In this document: in pieces, positions 1 to 7,387 of the stretch
Position numbering within the stretch: position 1 is the first letter of the stretch
How the letters are laid out: each line of letters starts with the position of its first letter
DNA from: a virus
Strand: one strand, 5' to 3'
Length of the DNA stretch: 31,001 bases
IMG/VR virus record: IMGVR_UViG_3300037320_000125
Coordinates: 1 to 31,001 of that record
Translations under genes and position numbers: made by a program
The notes under the pieces: generated by a model
Database searches by the model: none
What the model saw: the letters and a program-made list of their open reading frames with translations, nothing else
Told to the model about the DNA's origin: nothing

Positions 1-140
1 CTCCTATTGCCGCCATTCCACTCCAGCCATTGTTCGGCAAGTTCCGGGGTTATGCGGACCGTTTTAGTTCCGGTCGTTCCCTGTAACGTTTCCTGTACAA
101 AGAGTTTGGTAGTTGCTGATTGAGTAATTACATTTGACAT
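1..140 (-). CDS. Partial CDS, N-terminus only, unknown phage protein
   Basis: The reading frame opens with ATG at 140 on the minus strand and runs off the left edge after 46 codons. The visible end contains the segment ITPELAEQWLEWNGGNR. From memory this resembles the opening of a widespread phage and plasmid protein group that begins with an ITPE.A..wL..N..NR pattern, but too little is present to name a function. A good Bacteroidota promoter lies directly upstream (208-238), so this gene starts its own minus-strand transcription unit and is separated from the terminase genes by a terminator. Confidence 0.6.
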   Translation of the reverse strand, partial: MSNVITQSATTKLFVQETLQGTTGTKTVRITPELAEQWLEWNGGNR

Positions 141-207
141 ACAGTCAGTTGTTGTTGACGCTTTAGCGGCCGTCTAAAGTAGCTAAAGCACCAGGTTATT
201 GAATACT

Positions 208-238
208 CAAATATAGCACAACTATCGCAGAAAGGCAA
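208..238 (-). promoter_or_regulatory. Bacteroidota-type promoter for the gene at 1-140
   Basis: On the minus strand, TATATTTG (208-215) matches the -7 consensus TAnnTTTG exactly. TTG (236-238) sits 20 bases upstream as the -33 element. The start codon at 140 is about 68 bases downstream. The -33 box overlaps the stem of the terminator at 231-267. Confidence 0.6.
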
Positions 239-267
239 CCTTTAAACGGGTTGCCTTTCGCTTTTTA
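231..267. terminator. Intrinsic terminator between the terminase genes and the next unit
   Basis: A perfect 10-bp stem, AAAGGCAACC (231-240) and GGTTGCCTTT (249-258), is followed on the plus strand by a T-rich tract at 257-267. The stem has A residues on the other flank, so it may also act on the minus strand, where it would end the terminase operon before the promoter at 208-238. Confidence 0.65.
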
Positions 268-436
268 TCTGGGCTTCTTTTTAGCGTTGTACAACAGTAA
301 AATGCTGAGTTGTTTTAATTGAACCTTATTAGTCGACTTTGGCCGACTTTGGCCATCAATTTTTCATTTAAGGCTGATGCCTGGCACCAATAAGTACCAA
401 GCGAAAAACTTTATTTTATTTCCTCGGCCCGGCGCG

Positions 437-1651
437 TTACGTGCCGCCCCGTAAAGTTTTGCGCACCAATCGGATAGGCTTGAGCATTTCCATCGCGTAA
501 TATCTTGCGGCGTCCCAAGCATGGTTAAAAGCATCAACCGGGACGTTTGTAACGTCTCCCGCCCTTGCCCCGCGCTTTTCTATTTTGTAGCTGTATTTGC
601 GGCGTTCTTCGATCATTTCGACGCTGCGGGCGGTAACGTGTATATTGTACTGGTTCAGCAAGGAAAGGCCGTAAGCAATAGACCCCGCGCCTTTCTTTAC
701 TTCGCGCAGGTTGTAGCCGCTGTCCCGTAGGTAATCGCAAGCCCTGGCATCCGCGCCGTCCGCAAAAATAGGGGACCGGTCCACCCTGGCCACCAGGCCG
801 GAATTATTAACGGCCATAGCTGTTTCGTTCAGGTTCATGTGGTGCCGATAAAGCCAAAGGTCAAGGTATAAATCATTCTCGTTTTGCAGCCCGCCCCTTA
901 CTAAAGTGGTGGGATCAGCCCTATACCCAAAGTCCATCCCGAACCCAACGCGCTTTAAGTTGTCCGGCATCCTTTCGACAATGGCCATATTCTCAATACA
1001 CAATTCGCCTACTTCGCCCGTCTTGCCCAGGCCGTACACTTTCCACATTTCGGCGTCCTTATCCTTTAGGGAGCGTAATTCAATCAAAGCGCCTTCGCTG
1101 ATATAAGGGTTGTGGGTATAATTGCTGTAAAACGTAACAACTCCGGGCTGCCCTATTAAATGGTCATGTGCCCAAAACGGCGCGGTAGGGTTGTAATCAA
1201 CAAAAATTTCCTCAGCCGTCCGCATTGCAACCTGCCGGTAAATAGTGTACGGAATACCGTTGCCTTCGTTGAAAAACGCAATATCTCGTTTACCGTTTTT
1301 CGCGTCCTGTTCATCGCCAAAGCTGGCAAACTCTAATATTGAACCGTTGGTAAAAGTATAGGATAGGGTAGATTTGTTGTGGGTAGATATAAAGGATTGC
1401 AACCACGGCGCGGACGGCAAAATGCGTTCGCTAAAGTCACGGTAAGCGCCTTTTTTCAAGTTTGGTATGTCCTGGCCTACCACCGTCGCAATTCGCTTTT
1501 GCTCAATTAAGCGCAGCGCAATGACTTGCAGGATGGAATAGGTTTTGCCCGAACTGGTCCCGCCTTGGTTGATCTTGACGCGGTGGGTACGGTCTTGGTA
1601 GTTTTGCCCAAAGACCCAGGTAGTTGCATCAAATTGCGCCTCGGCGGTCAT
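437..1651 (-). CDS. terL: Terminase large subunit (packaging ATPase and nuclease)
   Basis: This 404-residue protein is the DNA-packaging motor. The ATPase half has Walker A GGTSSGKT (30-37), a Walker B-type segment IAFFNE (124-129) with the catalytic glutamate, and a coupling-type motif DYNPT (152-156). The C-terminal nuclease half shows the acidic pattern of the RNase H-like terminase nuclease: D240 in GMDFGYRADP, D298 in IFADGAD and D380 in NHAWDAARYY. Length is normal for the family. Its ATG overlaps the stop of the small subunit gene by ATGA (1648-1651), so the two are translationally coupled. It is the last gene of the long minus-strand operon. Confidence 0.95.
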   Translation of the reverse strand: MTAEAQFDATTWVFGQNYQDRTHRVKINQGGTSSGKTYSILQVIALRLIEQKRIATVVGQDIPNLKKGAYRDFSERILPSAPWLQSFISTHNKSTLSYTFTNGSILEFASFGDEQDAKNGKRDIAFFNEGNGIPYTIYRQVAMRTAEEIFVDYNPTAPFWAHDHLIGQPGVVTFYSNYTHNPYISEGALIELRSLKDKDAEMWKVYGLGKTGEVGELCIENMAIVERMPDNLKRVGFGMDFGYRADPTTLVRGGLQNENDLYLDLWLYRHHMNLNETAMAVNNSGLVARVDRSPIFADGADARACDYLRDSGYNLREVKKGAGSIAYGLSLLNQYNIHVTARSVEMIEERRKYSYKIEKRGARAGDVTNVPVDAFNHAWDAARYYAMEMLKPIRLVRKTLRGGT

Positions 1652-1956
1652 GGCTCAATATCTTCATCTATATCATCCTCATTGGTTGGCATCTTCGGCC
1701 CGTCAATTATGCCGACGTTGATAGTCAGCGGCTGGCCGTCCTTGCCCGTCTGCTCTATTCGTTGGGTCGGCTTGCCGTACATATATTCAAAATACATTTT
1801 AATAGCCCACTGCTCACCTAATCGCATGGACGCCACCAGCTTTTCAAGTCCCAAATCTTGGAACGGGCTTAGGCGCTCGACCAACTGTTGCTCTTCCGCT
1901 TTGCTTTTGCGTCCGCTGTTCGGTCTTACCCCGCCATGTCCATTCTTGTTTCCCAT
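1648..1956 (-). CDS. terS: Terminase small subunit candidate
   Basis: This 102-residue protein begins with a basic segment, GGVRPNSGRKSKAEEQ (residues 8-23), a hallmark of many small terminase and related phage DNA-binding proteins. A helical middle follows (LERLV/KLVASMRLGEQWAIKMYFEYMYG region), then a highly acidic tail (NEDDIDEDIEP). It directly precedes the large subunit and overlaps it by ATGA. The role, recognising phage DNA and recruiting the large subunit, is inferred from position and the N-terminal motif. It is shorter than most small terminases, so it may be a minimal version. Confidence 0.75.
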   Translation of the reverse strand: MGNKNGHGGVRPNSGRKSKAEEQQLVERLSPFQDLGLEKLVASMRLGEQWAIKMYFEYMYGKPTQRIEQTGKDGQPLTINVGIIDGPKMPTNEDDIDEDIEP

Positions 1957-1975
1957 CTTGGTTAAACTTGGTTAT

Positions 1976-2320
1976 TCAAGGCCTCAAATGCTCGTTTCGT
2001 AATTTGAGGTTTTTAATCTCTTCGTTTTTGCTCTTTGCGGTTTTCCTAGCGTCTTTCAACTTTTGCTCAAGTTTAATTATCACTATTTTCTGGTCGCTAA
2101 TTTCTTGCCTCAAGTCTACGTTAATCTTGACATTTTCGTACAACATCTGATCTCCTCTCCGGCTGCCTTCTAGCCCTTCAAGAACTTTGCACAGTCTTAC
2201 GGTGTAGGCAATAACCAGGTCGAGCTTTTCAACCTCTCCTTTTAGCAAGGGGCTCATTTTTCCCAGTTGGCCGTAATCCAAGGGGCCGTTAAAATCTCCG
2301 TCTTTAATATTGTACTGCAT
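1976..2320 (-). CDS. Hypothetical coiled-coil protein
   Basis: This 114-residue protein has no recognised family. Its second half (about residues 60-114) is a long amphipathic helix with alternating Lys/Glu and Leu/Ile, probably a coiled coil. The first ATG is at 2320; an upstream in-frame TTG at 2338 could add six residues. It sits 24 bases after the VRR-NUC gene and 19 bases before the small terminase gene, so it belongs to the packaging end of the operon. A packaging or DNA-bridging accessory role is only a guess. Confidence 0.7.
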   Translation of the reverse strand: MQYNIKDGDFNGPLDYGQLGKMSPLLKGEVEKLDLVIAYTVRLCKVLEGLEGSRRGDQMLYENVKINVDLRQEISDQKIVIIKLEQKLKDARKTAKSKNEEIKNLKLRNEHLRP

Positions 2321-2344
2321 GGGGCGGTTTTTTGCCAATATATA

Positions 2345-2827
2345 TCAATAATTTCCTGTTTCCAAATACCCTCCCACAACCCGGATAAACTGATTTAGGG
2401 TAGTAGGCATTGCGTACCCAAACCCACCGGCCAGGGCTTTTTGTTCAAAGCTGATTTGAGCCGCGCTTTGCCGCCCGCGCTTCGTTTTCATTTCGATGTA
2501 TAGGCCGTTCAGGTCCCCGCTACCGCACGAAAGGAACAGGTCAGCAACGCCTGACAATGCGCCTTCCCGCTCTAGTCTCTTCCATTCCCTGCCGCCACCC
2601 TGCAACTTTACACCGTTCAGGCTACTAAAGAGCAATAGTTTAGGATGTTGAGTACGGAACCAGGCCACGCAATCAGCTTGCAATGCTGATTCCTTACCCA
2701 ACCCTGCGCCGACAAACTCAGCCGGTGACATTATCGACTTGACGCCGGGGCGCTCAGTCCTGCGCTTGCCGGTCAATGACTTAGGCAGCGCGTTGTATTC
2801 CGCTTTGGTTAGGATGGTGGGTATCAT
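2345..2827 (-). CDS. VRR-NUC family nuclease
   Basis: The product (160 residues from this start) matches the phage VRR-NUC nuclease family: an alpha/beta fold with E/Q at KESALQADCVAWFR, then GVADLFLS and IEMKTKRGRQS, supplying the D..ExK catalytic set of the PD-(D/E)XK superfamily. Such nucleases occur widely in phage replication and packaging operons and are thought to cut branched or single-stranded structures. I start at ATG 2827 because it overlaps the upstream TGA as ATGA (2824-2827). An earlier in-frame ATG at 2851 would overlap the neighbour by 28 bases. Confidence 0.88.
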   Translation of the reverse strand: MIPTILTKAEYNALPKSLTGKRRTERPGVKSIMSPAEFVGAGLGKESALQADCVAWFRTQHPKLLLFSSLNGVKLQGGGREWKRLEREGALSGVADLFLSCGSGDLNGLYIEMKTKRGRQSAAQISFEQKALAGGFGYAMPTTLNQFIRVVGGYLETGNY

Positions 2828-3183
2828 TGTTCTTGAATTATTGCATTCCAAATTGAGTCTGCGGCTTTAGCTATTGCATTCCAAATTGAGTCTGCGGCTT
2901 TAGCCCTTGACGCTAGGTTAAGGCTGTCAGTTAGCGGTATTTCGTACTCATCTCCGTTTAAGCACTTATCTAAGAAGATGACGCTACCACCGTCTACCGT
3001 TCGGTTGTGCCACGTTATGCTTAGCGTCACCAAATCATTCTCCTTGGAATATGTAGTCCAATTGGTGTCGCAATATTCTTTCCACTCGTTAGCGAGTAGG
3101 AACGCAGACGCCTCTTGCCTTTGGGATTTCTCATCCTCTATTAGTGCGATGTAGCCGGTTTGCGGGTCTGGGGTTCTATCCAT
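2824..3183 (-). CDS. Hypothetical protein with recent 11-residue duplication at its C-terminus
   Basis: This 119-residue acidic protein belongs to no family I recognise. It shows mixed alpha/beta composition without signal peptide or membrane segment. The C-terminus carries KAADSIWNAIAKAADSIWNAI-type duplication, produced by two perfect 33-bp copies (2839-2871 and 2872-2904). The stop overlaps the VRR-NUC start by ATGA, so the two are coupled. A gap of 98 bases without a gene separates it from the methyltransferase upstream. Confidence 0.75.
   Translation of the reverse strand: MDRTPDPQTGYIALIEDEKSQRQEASAFLLANEWKEYCDTNWTTYSKENDLVTLSITWHNRTVDGGSVIFLDKCLNGDEYEIPLTDSLNLASRAKAADSIWNAIAKAADSIWNAIIQEQ
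2839..2904 (-). repeat. Perfect 33-bp tandem duplication inside a gene
   Basis: Positions 2839-2871 and 2872-2904 are identical. The unit begins TATTGCATTCCAAATTG on the plus strand. The length is a multiple of three, so the reading frame is kept and 11 residues are doubled. Perfect identity suggests a very recent event. Confidence 0.95.
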
Positions 3184-3281
3184 AATTAAGATTTTTTACT
3201 AAACCACCTTTATCATTGATACAGTTAGTTAGGTAAATAACAAGCCGCGCAACAGTCTTGCGCAGTTCAAATATAAGGAAT

Positions 3282-4181
3282 TTATAGGGGTTTTGTTTGG
3301 TCTGTATAAGTTTCAAGATTACGGATAATGCGGCGCTCTCTATCGCTGACCTTAAAAGCAATAACAGGAGCCTTCGCCTTCGCCTTCGCCTTCGCCTTCG
3401 CCTTCGCCTTCGCCTTCGCCTTCGCCTTCGCCTTCGCCTTCGCCTTCGCATCAGATATTAGCAGACCGCCCCCGAATATTGATTTTTTGTGCTTTTTTTG
3501 GTCGTCAAGTCTTGAGACAAAAGCCCCCTCGCCCTTTTTAATCGAAAATTCAACGCCTTTACTCAGCATGAACTGAAAGTCCGAAACAGTGCACACCTCC
3601 TCCGGGTACTTGTACTTAGGCCGCGGGTTAGGGTTAAGGTTCAGCGCGTCCAATTTAGACAGCAAAGAATAGTCGCTAAACGCTTGTAATTCACCGAATA
3701 GACTAGAGACAAAAGAGGTTTTGACGATAGCGCCATTTTCGTATTTAACCGTGGCCCCTATTACTAAGTAGTTCGCCGCTGTCATCTTAGGACCAAATAA
3801 GGTCATGTGAGGCCCAAACAAAAAAAACGGTATTTTCCGATCTAGATAAAATCTCAATATTTCGGTAAAAATAGAAAAAGGGGGGTTGTCGATTACAACA
3901 CACCCGTCGGGGTAGTCCACTTTAGAATAATCGTTTCCGGGAAAGAACGGACGAATTATTTTTTGCCCGTTCCTTAATTTGCCTTTTTCCTTCAAGTAGT
4001 TTAAGATAACATCATAGACAGGCTTGGGGGTATAGCAGTCATCCGTAGTCTTTTTCTCTTTAAACTTGTCAATAAATTCGTCATATTCAAAAAGTAAGGT
4101 TCCCCGCTTAGGCTCCCCCTTTAGAAATAAAATTTCAGAATTTCCGAACAGGTCGTTAGTTTTAATAAATGTATCAGGCAT
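3282..4181 (-). CDS. Phage adenine-specific DNA methyltransferase with (KA)n linker
   Basis: The 299-residue protein resembles a phage N6-adenine methyltransferase group. It has TTDDCYTPKPVYDVI (45-59), a core strand VVIDNPPFSIF carrying catalytic motif IV NPPF (99-102), and conserved downstream segments IPFFLFGPHMTLF (117-129) and VKYENGAIVKTSFV (145-158). The domain ends at FGGGLLISDA. A run of lysine-alanine dipeptides (about 245-271) follows, then a short tail with SDRERRIIRNLE. From memory, relatives also have an Ala-rich helix followed by an SDRE tail, so the repeat seems to extend an existing linker. The likely role is self-methylation to evade host restriction. The target site is unknown. 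Confidence 0.82.
   Translation of the reverse strand: MPDTFIKTNDLFGNSEILFLKGEPKRGTLLFEYDEFIDKFKEKKTTDDCYTPKPVYDVILNYLKEKGKLRNGQKIIRPFFPGNDYSKVDYPDGCVVIDNPPFSIFTEILRFYLDRKIPFFLFGPHMTLFGPKMTAANYLVIGATVKYENGAIVKTSFVSSLFGELQAFSDYSLLSKLDALNLNPNPRPKYKYPEEVCTVSDFQFMLSKGVEFSIKKGEGAFVSRLDDQKKHKKSIFGGGLLISDAKAKAKAKAKAKAKAKAKAKAKAKAKAPVIAFKVSDRERRIIRNLETYTDQTKPL
3371..3448 (-). repeat. Hexanucleotide microsatellite, (CCTTCG)13
   Basis: Thirteen uninterrupted copies of CCTTCG on the plus strand encode alternating Lys-Ala on the minus strand inside the adenine methyltransferase gene. Because the unit is six bases, slippage changes linker length without breaking the frame. Confidence 0.98.
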
Positions 4182-4191
4182 ATTCTATTTT

Positions 4192-4482
4192 TTATACTTT
4201 TGTTCCGTTCCTGTTCCAAACAAACAATTCAATATCCTTGATGTGGTACTGAGCGTTTGACGCCCCGCCCCGCTTGGTCAACCGACCGTCCCGGCTGTAT
4301 TTTCGGATCGTCTCGGTGCTGACTCCGATCATTTGCGCCGCCTGCTCAGCAGTGTAATACTTGATTTTACCGATCATAGCGGTACGTTGCCGGTCACATT
4401 CGAATTGGACCTGACCGGCGACGGCATCGGTTGCGACCTGGGCCAACTGTTCGCGGGTAAGTTGGATATAGGTAGTAGTCAT
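4192..4482 (-). CDS. MerR/excisionase-type helix-turn-helix protein
   Basis: This 96-residue protein has a typical MerR-like (HTH_17) DNA-binding domain at about residues 43-90: AEQAAQMIGVSTETIRKYSR, then the wing GRLTKRGGASNAQYHIKDIELFVW. The N-terminal 40 residues form a helix probably used for dimerisation. Proteins of this type act as excisionases or small regulators. No integrase is seen nearby, so a regulatory role in the operon is as likely as an Xis role. The start overlaps the upstream stop by ATGA (4479-4482). Confidence 0.82.
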   Translation of the reverse strand: MTTTYIQLTREQLAQVATDAVAGQVQFECDRQRTAMIGKIKYYTAEQAAQMIGVSTETIRKYSRDGRLTKRGGASNAQYHIKDIELFVWNRNGTKV

Positions 4483-4730
4483 GATCTTGATCTTTTGGGT
4501 CTGGTACTCTTTTTGATGCTGATCAGCACAGCTTCGCTGACCGGGTAATAACTAGCCAACCAACTGGGGGTTAGGTATGTCCGTTCGGAATTAAGCAATG
4601 CCCCTATCTTTTTGGCATTGCGCTTATCGCGGTGGCTGCCCGGCTCAGGGTTGCGCAGCAGGACGGCCAGGTTAACGCCTGGTATAATCTCTTCCGCGAT
4701 GGATTGCATTTGTGTGTAAATGTTGTTCAT
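4479..4730 (-). CDS. Hypothetical small basic protein
   Basis: This 83-residue protein has no recognised family. The N-terminal half is hydrophobic-helical (IIPGVNLAVLLRNP) and the C-terminus is very basic (KKSTRPKRSRS). It overlaps both neighbours by ATGA, which supports it as a real, co-translated member of the operon. A nucleic-acid-binding role is possible from the basic tail but is not shown. Confidence 0.7.
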   Translation of the reverse strand: MNNIYTQMQSIAEEIIPGVNLAVLLRNPEPGSHRDKRNAKKIGALLNSERTYLTPSWLASYYPVSEAVLISIKKSTRPKRSRS

Positions 4731-5110
4731 AGTGTCTTTAATCTAGCTTTTAGGTAAGCGCGTCTCAGTCCTTCGACGGTCGTTGCATCCAAGTACGGCG
4801 CGAAGTCGGCGGCAAAGTCTTTGATCCGGTCGAGTTGCTTTTGTTTGGTTCGATCTGCCGCCCGATCAGCCCAGGCCGAAACGTTGCGGTCATAGGTGAC
4901 CAGTTGCCCGCCGTCCGCTTCGGTCACGAATACAGCCCCTTTGTCGAGCATGGAACCAACGCCGCCGCAAACGCTGCTCAGGGTCAGGTGGCACAATGCG
5001 GTTATGCGGTTGCGCGTGATCGGCCCGCTCAGCTTTAGCACCTCGGCAATGGTCTGTTCACGCCCGGCCAGGTCGAGACTTGCATAGGATAGTTGTTTTT
5101 GCGTGATCAT
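4727..5110 (-). CDS. Probable winged-helix DNA-binding protein
   Basis: This 127-residue protein contains, at about residues 17-72, a segment that reads as a winged helix: REQTIAEVLKLSGPITRNRI, then a recognition-helix-like LTLSSVCGGVGSMLDKG and the strand pair VFVTEADGGQLVTYD. The rest is helical and charged. It lies between two small genes with ATGA overlaps on both sides. Three neighbouring genes (here, 5107-5436 and 6120-6395) look like small winged-helix proteins, so this may be a set of related regulators or DNA-processing accessories. Confidence 0.65.
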   Translation of the reverse strand: MITQKQLSYASLDLAGREQTIAEVLKLSGPITRNRITALCHLTLSSVCGGVGSMLDKGAVFVTEADGGQLVTYDRNVSAWADRAADRTKQKQLDRIKDFAADFAPYLDATTVEGLRRAYLKARLKTL

Positions 5111-5436
5111 TTGGCCAAATATTTACCGGATGAACTCAGTGTGACCCGATTCCGGCGGCACAGGAAGTCCAGTGCGTTGCGCGTGTCTTTTTCGCTTGCG
5201 TTGGCAACGATGGCAATATTAGCCAGACTCTTCGACCGCACACTAACGGCGCAAACAATTGAGGTAAGCAGCTTGGTTTGCTGGTCAATCATTTGCTTTG
5301 CAGCGTCCAACGAATCAGCCGTTGCGGTTGGGTAGTAACCGTCACGGCTAAAGCAGAACCCGCCTTTGTCGGTTTCGTGAATCAAAATCCCGCCGTGCCG
5401 GGTTGATCTGGCGATAACTTTTTTACTTAGTGGCAT
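5107..5436 (-). CDS. Hypothetical protein with winged-helix-like C-terminus
   Basis: The 109-residue product has an N-terminal beta-rich part (HGGILIHETDKGGFCFS) that reads like a short strand-turn repeat. The C-terminal half, SLANIAIVANASEKDTRNAL then LCRRNRVTLSSSGKYL, looks like a winged helix. No family is recognised with confidence. Its stop overlaps the next start by ATGA. The gap upstream (5437-5540) contains a hairpin at about 5456-5483 and no gene. Confidence 0.62.
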   Translation of the reverse strand: MPLSKKVIARSTRHGGILIHETDKGGFCFSRDGYYPTATADSLDAAKQMIDQQTKLLTSIVCAVSVRSKSLANIAIVANASEKDTRNALDFLCRRNRVTLSSSGKYLAK

Positions 5437-5540
5437 TTGACTGTCTTTTTTGCCCCCACCCTAGCAAGCGTTCTTGTAGGTGGTGGCGGTTTACTTACTA
5501 ATTTATTTTTACTATTAGACGTTGTAAACAATTAAAAATA

Positions 5541-5747
5541 CTAGCGAGTAGTTATCACAAACCTATCGCTTTTTTTGTTAAGGTCTGTCCATATCATATA
5601 CTCTTTATCTTCAATTGTTATTCCTGTTCCATAGCAATACTGTTTGCCATCGTTGCTAATTCTGCCCTGTTTAATTACTTTACCAACTAAGGTGATTGCG
5701 TCAAGGTCTGTTAATTCTGTTCGGTTGTCTATTATTAGTTTGTTCAT
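5541..5747 (-). CDS. Hypothetical small protein
   Basis: The product is 68 residues from ATG 5747, an acidic beta-rich protein (ITLVGKVIKQGRISNDGKQY, then ITIEDKEYMIWTDL). It does not match the C-terminal part of a cytosine methyltransferase, although it follows a truncated one directly. A longer frame starting at 5810 would overlap that fragment, and ATG 5747 is preferred because it follows the fragment's stop. Function unknown. Confidence 0.55.
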   Translation of the reverse strand: MNKLIIDNRTELTDLDAITLVGKVIKQGRISNDGKQYCYGTGITIEDKEYMIWTDLNKKSDRFVITTR

Positions 5748-5769
5748 TTCATCCGTATTTTTAAAAGAT

Positions 5770-6042
5770 TTACAACATCGTGTATATGGCATTAAAACGA
5801 CCACATACACAAACTGGACACGGAGGGGATGTCCAGATAAAATCGAACTTGTTATAGTGGTCTAAAAGGTACTGGTGCGCATCTGCTACTATTACAGTAT
5901 CATTTGGGAAACGCTCTTGGTACATTCTCGCCAGTTCTGGGTCAAGTTCTACGGCTGTAACTTCTATGTCCGCTACTTCATCCCACTTATACCTGTTCCC
6001 GCCTAAACAAGCGTAAAGGTTCAATATTTTGTATTTTGACAT
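5770..6042 (-). pseudogene. Truncated C5-cytosine DNA methyltransferase (N-terminal 90 residues)
   Basis: The frame encodes the start of a phage cytosine-5 methyltransferase: SAM-binding motif I in KILNLYACLGGNRYKW (residues 4-19), the acidic end of strand 2 in TAVELDPELA, motif III-like IVADAHQYLLDHY, and catalytic motif IV FIWTSPPCP with the active cysteine. It then loses similarity within a dozen residues and stops at 5770. The usual enzymes continue for 150 to 300 residues with motifs VI, VIII, IX and X. None of these is found downstream on any frame I read, so the catalytic domain is incomplete and I call it a remnant. A short expressed SAM-binding product cannot be excluded. Confidence 0.75.
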
Positions 6043-6119
6043 TTGGATTTCCTTTTTTTGGGGTTAAATAACCGGGCGGGTGATACCGTCAATCCCGCCC
6101 GGCTGAAAATTGCTTAGGC

Positions 6120-6395
6120 TTATTTTCGGGTGCGGGTTGCGCGTTCGTAGTTGCCCGTTGTCAGGTTGTACAGTACGAACCCGTCCCGGCATAACTGATT
6201 AAGAGAACTACGTACTTCCGTTTGGTTGTGGTCAACCAGGCTGGACACATCCTCAAGGCTCAGCGCGGCGCGGTTCCGCAGCGCCACTAGGGTTTTGTGG
6301 TTCAGTTCATTTTTTTGCTTTTGGTTCATCTTGGGTTGATTTTGTTTGATTTTAAAAACCATTAGGCGTTTCCAGTTGGTTGGTATTTGGGTCAT
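6120..6395 (-). CDS. Small winged-helix-like protein
   Basis: The 91-residue product is basic. At about residues 33-80 it shows a helix-turn-helix or winged-helix pattern: LVALRNRAALSLEDVSSLVD, then HNQTEVRSSLNQLCRDGFV and the wing LYNLTTGNYERA. The ATG at 6395 overlaps the helicase loader stop by ATGA (6392-6395), which decides the start; internal Met12 and Met23 are alternatives. It lies right after the replication genes and may assist replication or regulate the operon. Confidence 0.65.
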   Translation of the reverse strand: MTQIPTNWKRLMVFKIKQNQPKMNQKQKNELNHKTLVALRNRAALSLEDVSSLVDHNQTEVRSSLNQLCRDGFVLYNLTTGNYERATRTRK

Positions 6396-7387
6396 AGTTT
6401 TCGGAATGATTCGCCGGTCATCTTGATGATATGGTACTGCTGGAATAGTCGGTCTGTTATCCGTTCGTCTTCCATCGCCTCGACCAGTCCGGGGTTGTCA
6501 GCGTTGCCGGTTTGCGGCGGCACGTTGGTAGTAATGATTGTATGCCGCCCTTCTTGTTTCCATACGTGGTGCCGGTTCAGCAGAATGTCAGCAACTATTG
6601 TCACATCATTGCCGAAGTGCTTATACCCTACGTGCTTAAGTCTTAATTCGTCAAGTACTACATTCCCGTGGCTGAGTTCCTGCACTGGCTCCAACGTGCT
6701 TTCGCCGTACACCTTAGTAATCAGCTGGTCCATACTGGTTAGACCAAAAGACATTCCGGTTTTGTACTCACCCGCTAGTTGTCGGCTGGCATAGTGCGCA
6801 GCGATTGCTAGGGTTGACTTGCCGGTGCCAACCCCGCCGAACAGGTAAAGAGACTTAAGCGGGCTAATACACTTGCCGCCCGGATCACCTTGCCATTCAT
6901 CTAAGCCAACTAGCCAGTGCGCAACCTGAGCCAACGCCGTGGCCAACTGACCGCCACGCGGCACAACGGGGGCCGCGCCCGTCTCATTCATTACCTGTAT
7001 TTTATAGGATGTCCACAGCAGCGACCGACTAGCACGGTACAACTCAGCCGGTGACGATGTGGCGCGGCTACCGGCGCGGCCCCGCATCATAGTGCGGAAC
7101 AATCGCGCCCCCGCAACGGTAAGCCGGTCGTCTTCGCTTGGCCCGTCGCTCTTCACGTTCAGGCTGGCCCCGTATTCCGCTTTGCGGCGCTCAGCGTCTA
7201 AATCTTCCGGCGTCATTGCTGACCGCAGGTATTCGGCCAGCCATTCCTTTTCCTGATCCGTGCCGCCGTTGGCAATAAAATTCTGCTTGAGCGGTCCGGG
7301 AGGTTGGGCAAGGAACGGATTAGTTGAAGGCGGGGAGGTTGTCGTAGTCGTAGGTGGCTGGGTTGTCGTTGGGTTGGAATTTTGCAT
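6392..7387 (-). CDS. dnaC: DnaC-like replicative helicase loader (AAA+ ATPase)
   Basis: The 331-residue protein is an AAA+ ATPase of the DnaC/phage loader type. Walker A GGVGTGKST lies at about 184-192, Walker B VVLDE at 243-247, sensor-1 asparagine in TIITTNVP at about 288, and the C-terminus ends DRLFQQYHIIKMTGESFRK, a typical helicase-loader ending with the arginine-rich box. The N-terminus is low complexity (Thr/Pro-rich, residues 1-30). It would load the host or phage DnaB helicase. It follows an initiator-like gene and overlaps that gene by 68 bases in another frame when ATG 7387 is used. A TTG 36 bases further upstream is possible but less likely. Confidence 0.85.
   Translation of the reverse strand: MQNSNPTTTQPPTTTTTSPPSTNPFLAQPPGPLKQNFIANGGTDQEKEWLAEYLRSAMTPEDLDAERRKAEYGASLNVKSDGPSEDDRLTVAGARLFRTMMRGRAGSRATSSPAELYRASRSLLWTSYKIQVMNETGAAPVVPRGGQLATALAQVAHWLVGLDEWQGDPGGKCISPLKSLYLFGGVGTGKSTLAIAAHYASRQLAGEYKTGMSFGLTSMDQLITKVYGESTLEPVQELSHGNVVLDELRLKHVGYKHFGNDVTIVADILLNRHHVWKQEGRHTIITTNVPPQTGNADNPGLVEAMEDERITDRLFQQYHIIKMTGESFRKL

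Larger units (their letters stand above)
141..436. other. Intergenic stretch after the large terminase gene
   Basis: No gene is visible. The stretch holds the promoter and terminator listed separately, two perfect adjacent copies of the 10-mer GACTTTGGCC at 335-344 and 345-354, and a 7-bp hairpin at about 430-446 overlapping the end of the large terminase gene. No clear cos or pac signal can be recognised by eye. Confidence 0.5.

Noticed and set aside
3176-3576. Frames encoding poly-Arg, Leu-Arg or Phe-Ala repeats across the hexamer array
   Set aside because: They are other-frame translations of the (CCTTCG)13 repeat inside the methyltransferase gene, which has clear conserved motifs on its own frame.
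5541-5769. Continuation of the cytosine methyltransferase after a frameshift
   Set aside because: The downstream 68-residue frame and the other frames show none of the later C5-methyltransferase motifs, so a simple frameshift does not restore the gene.
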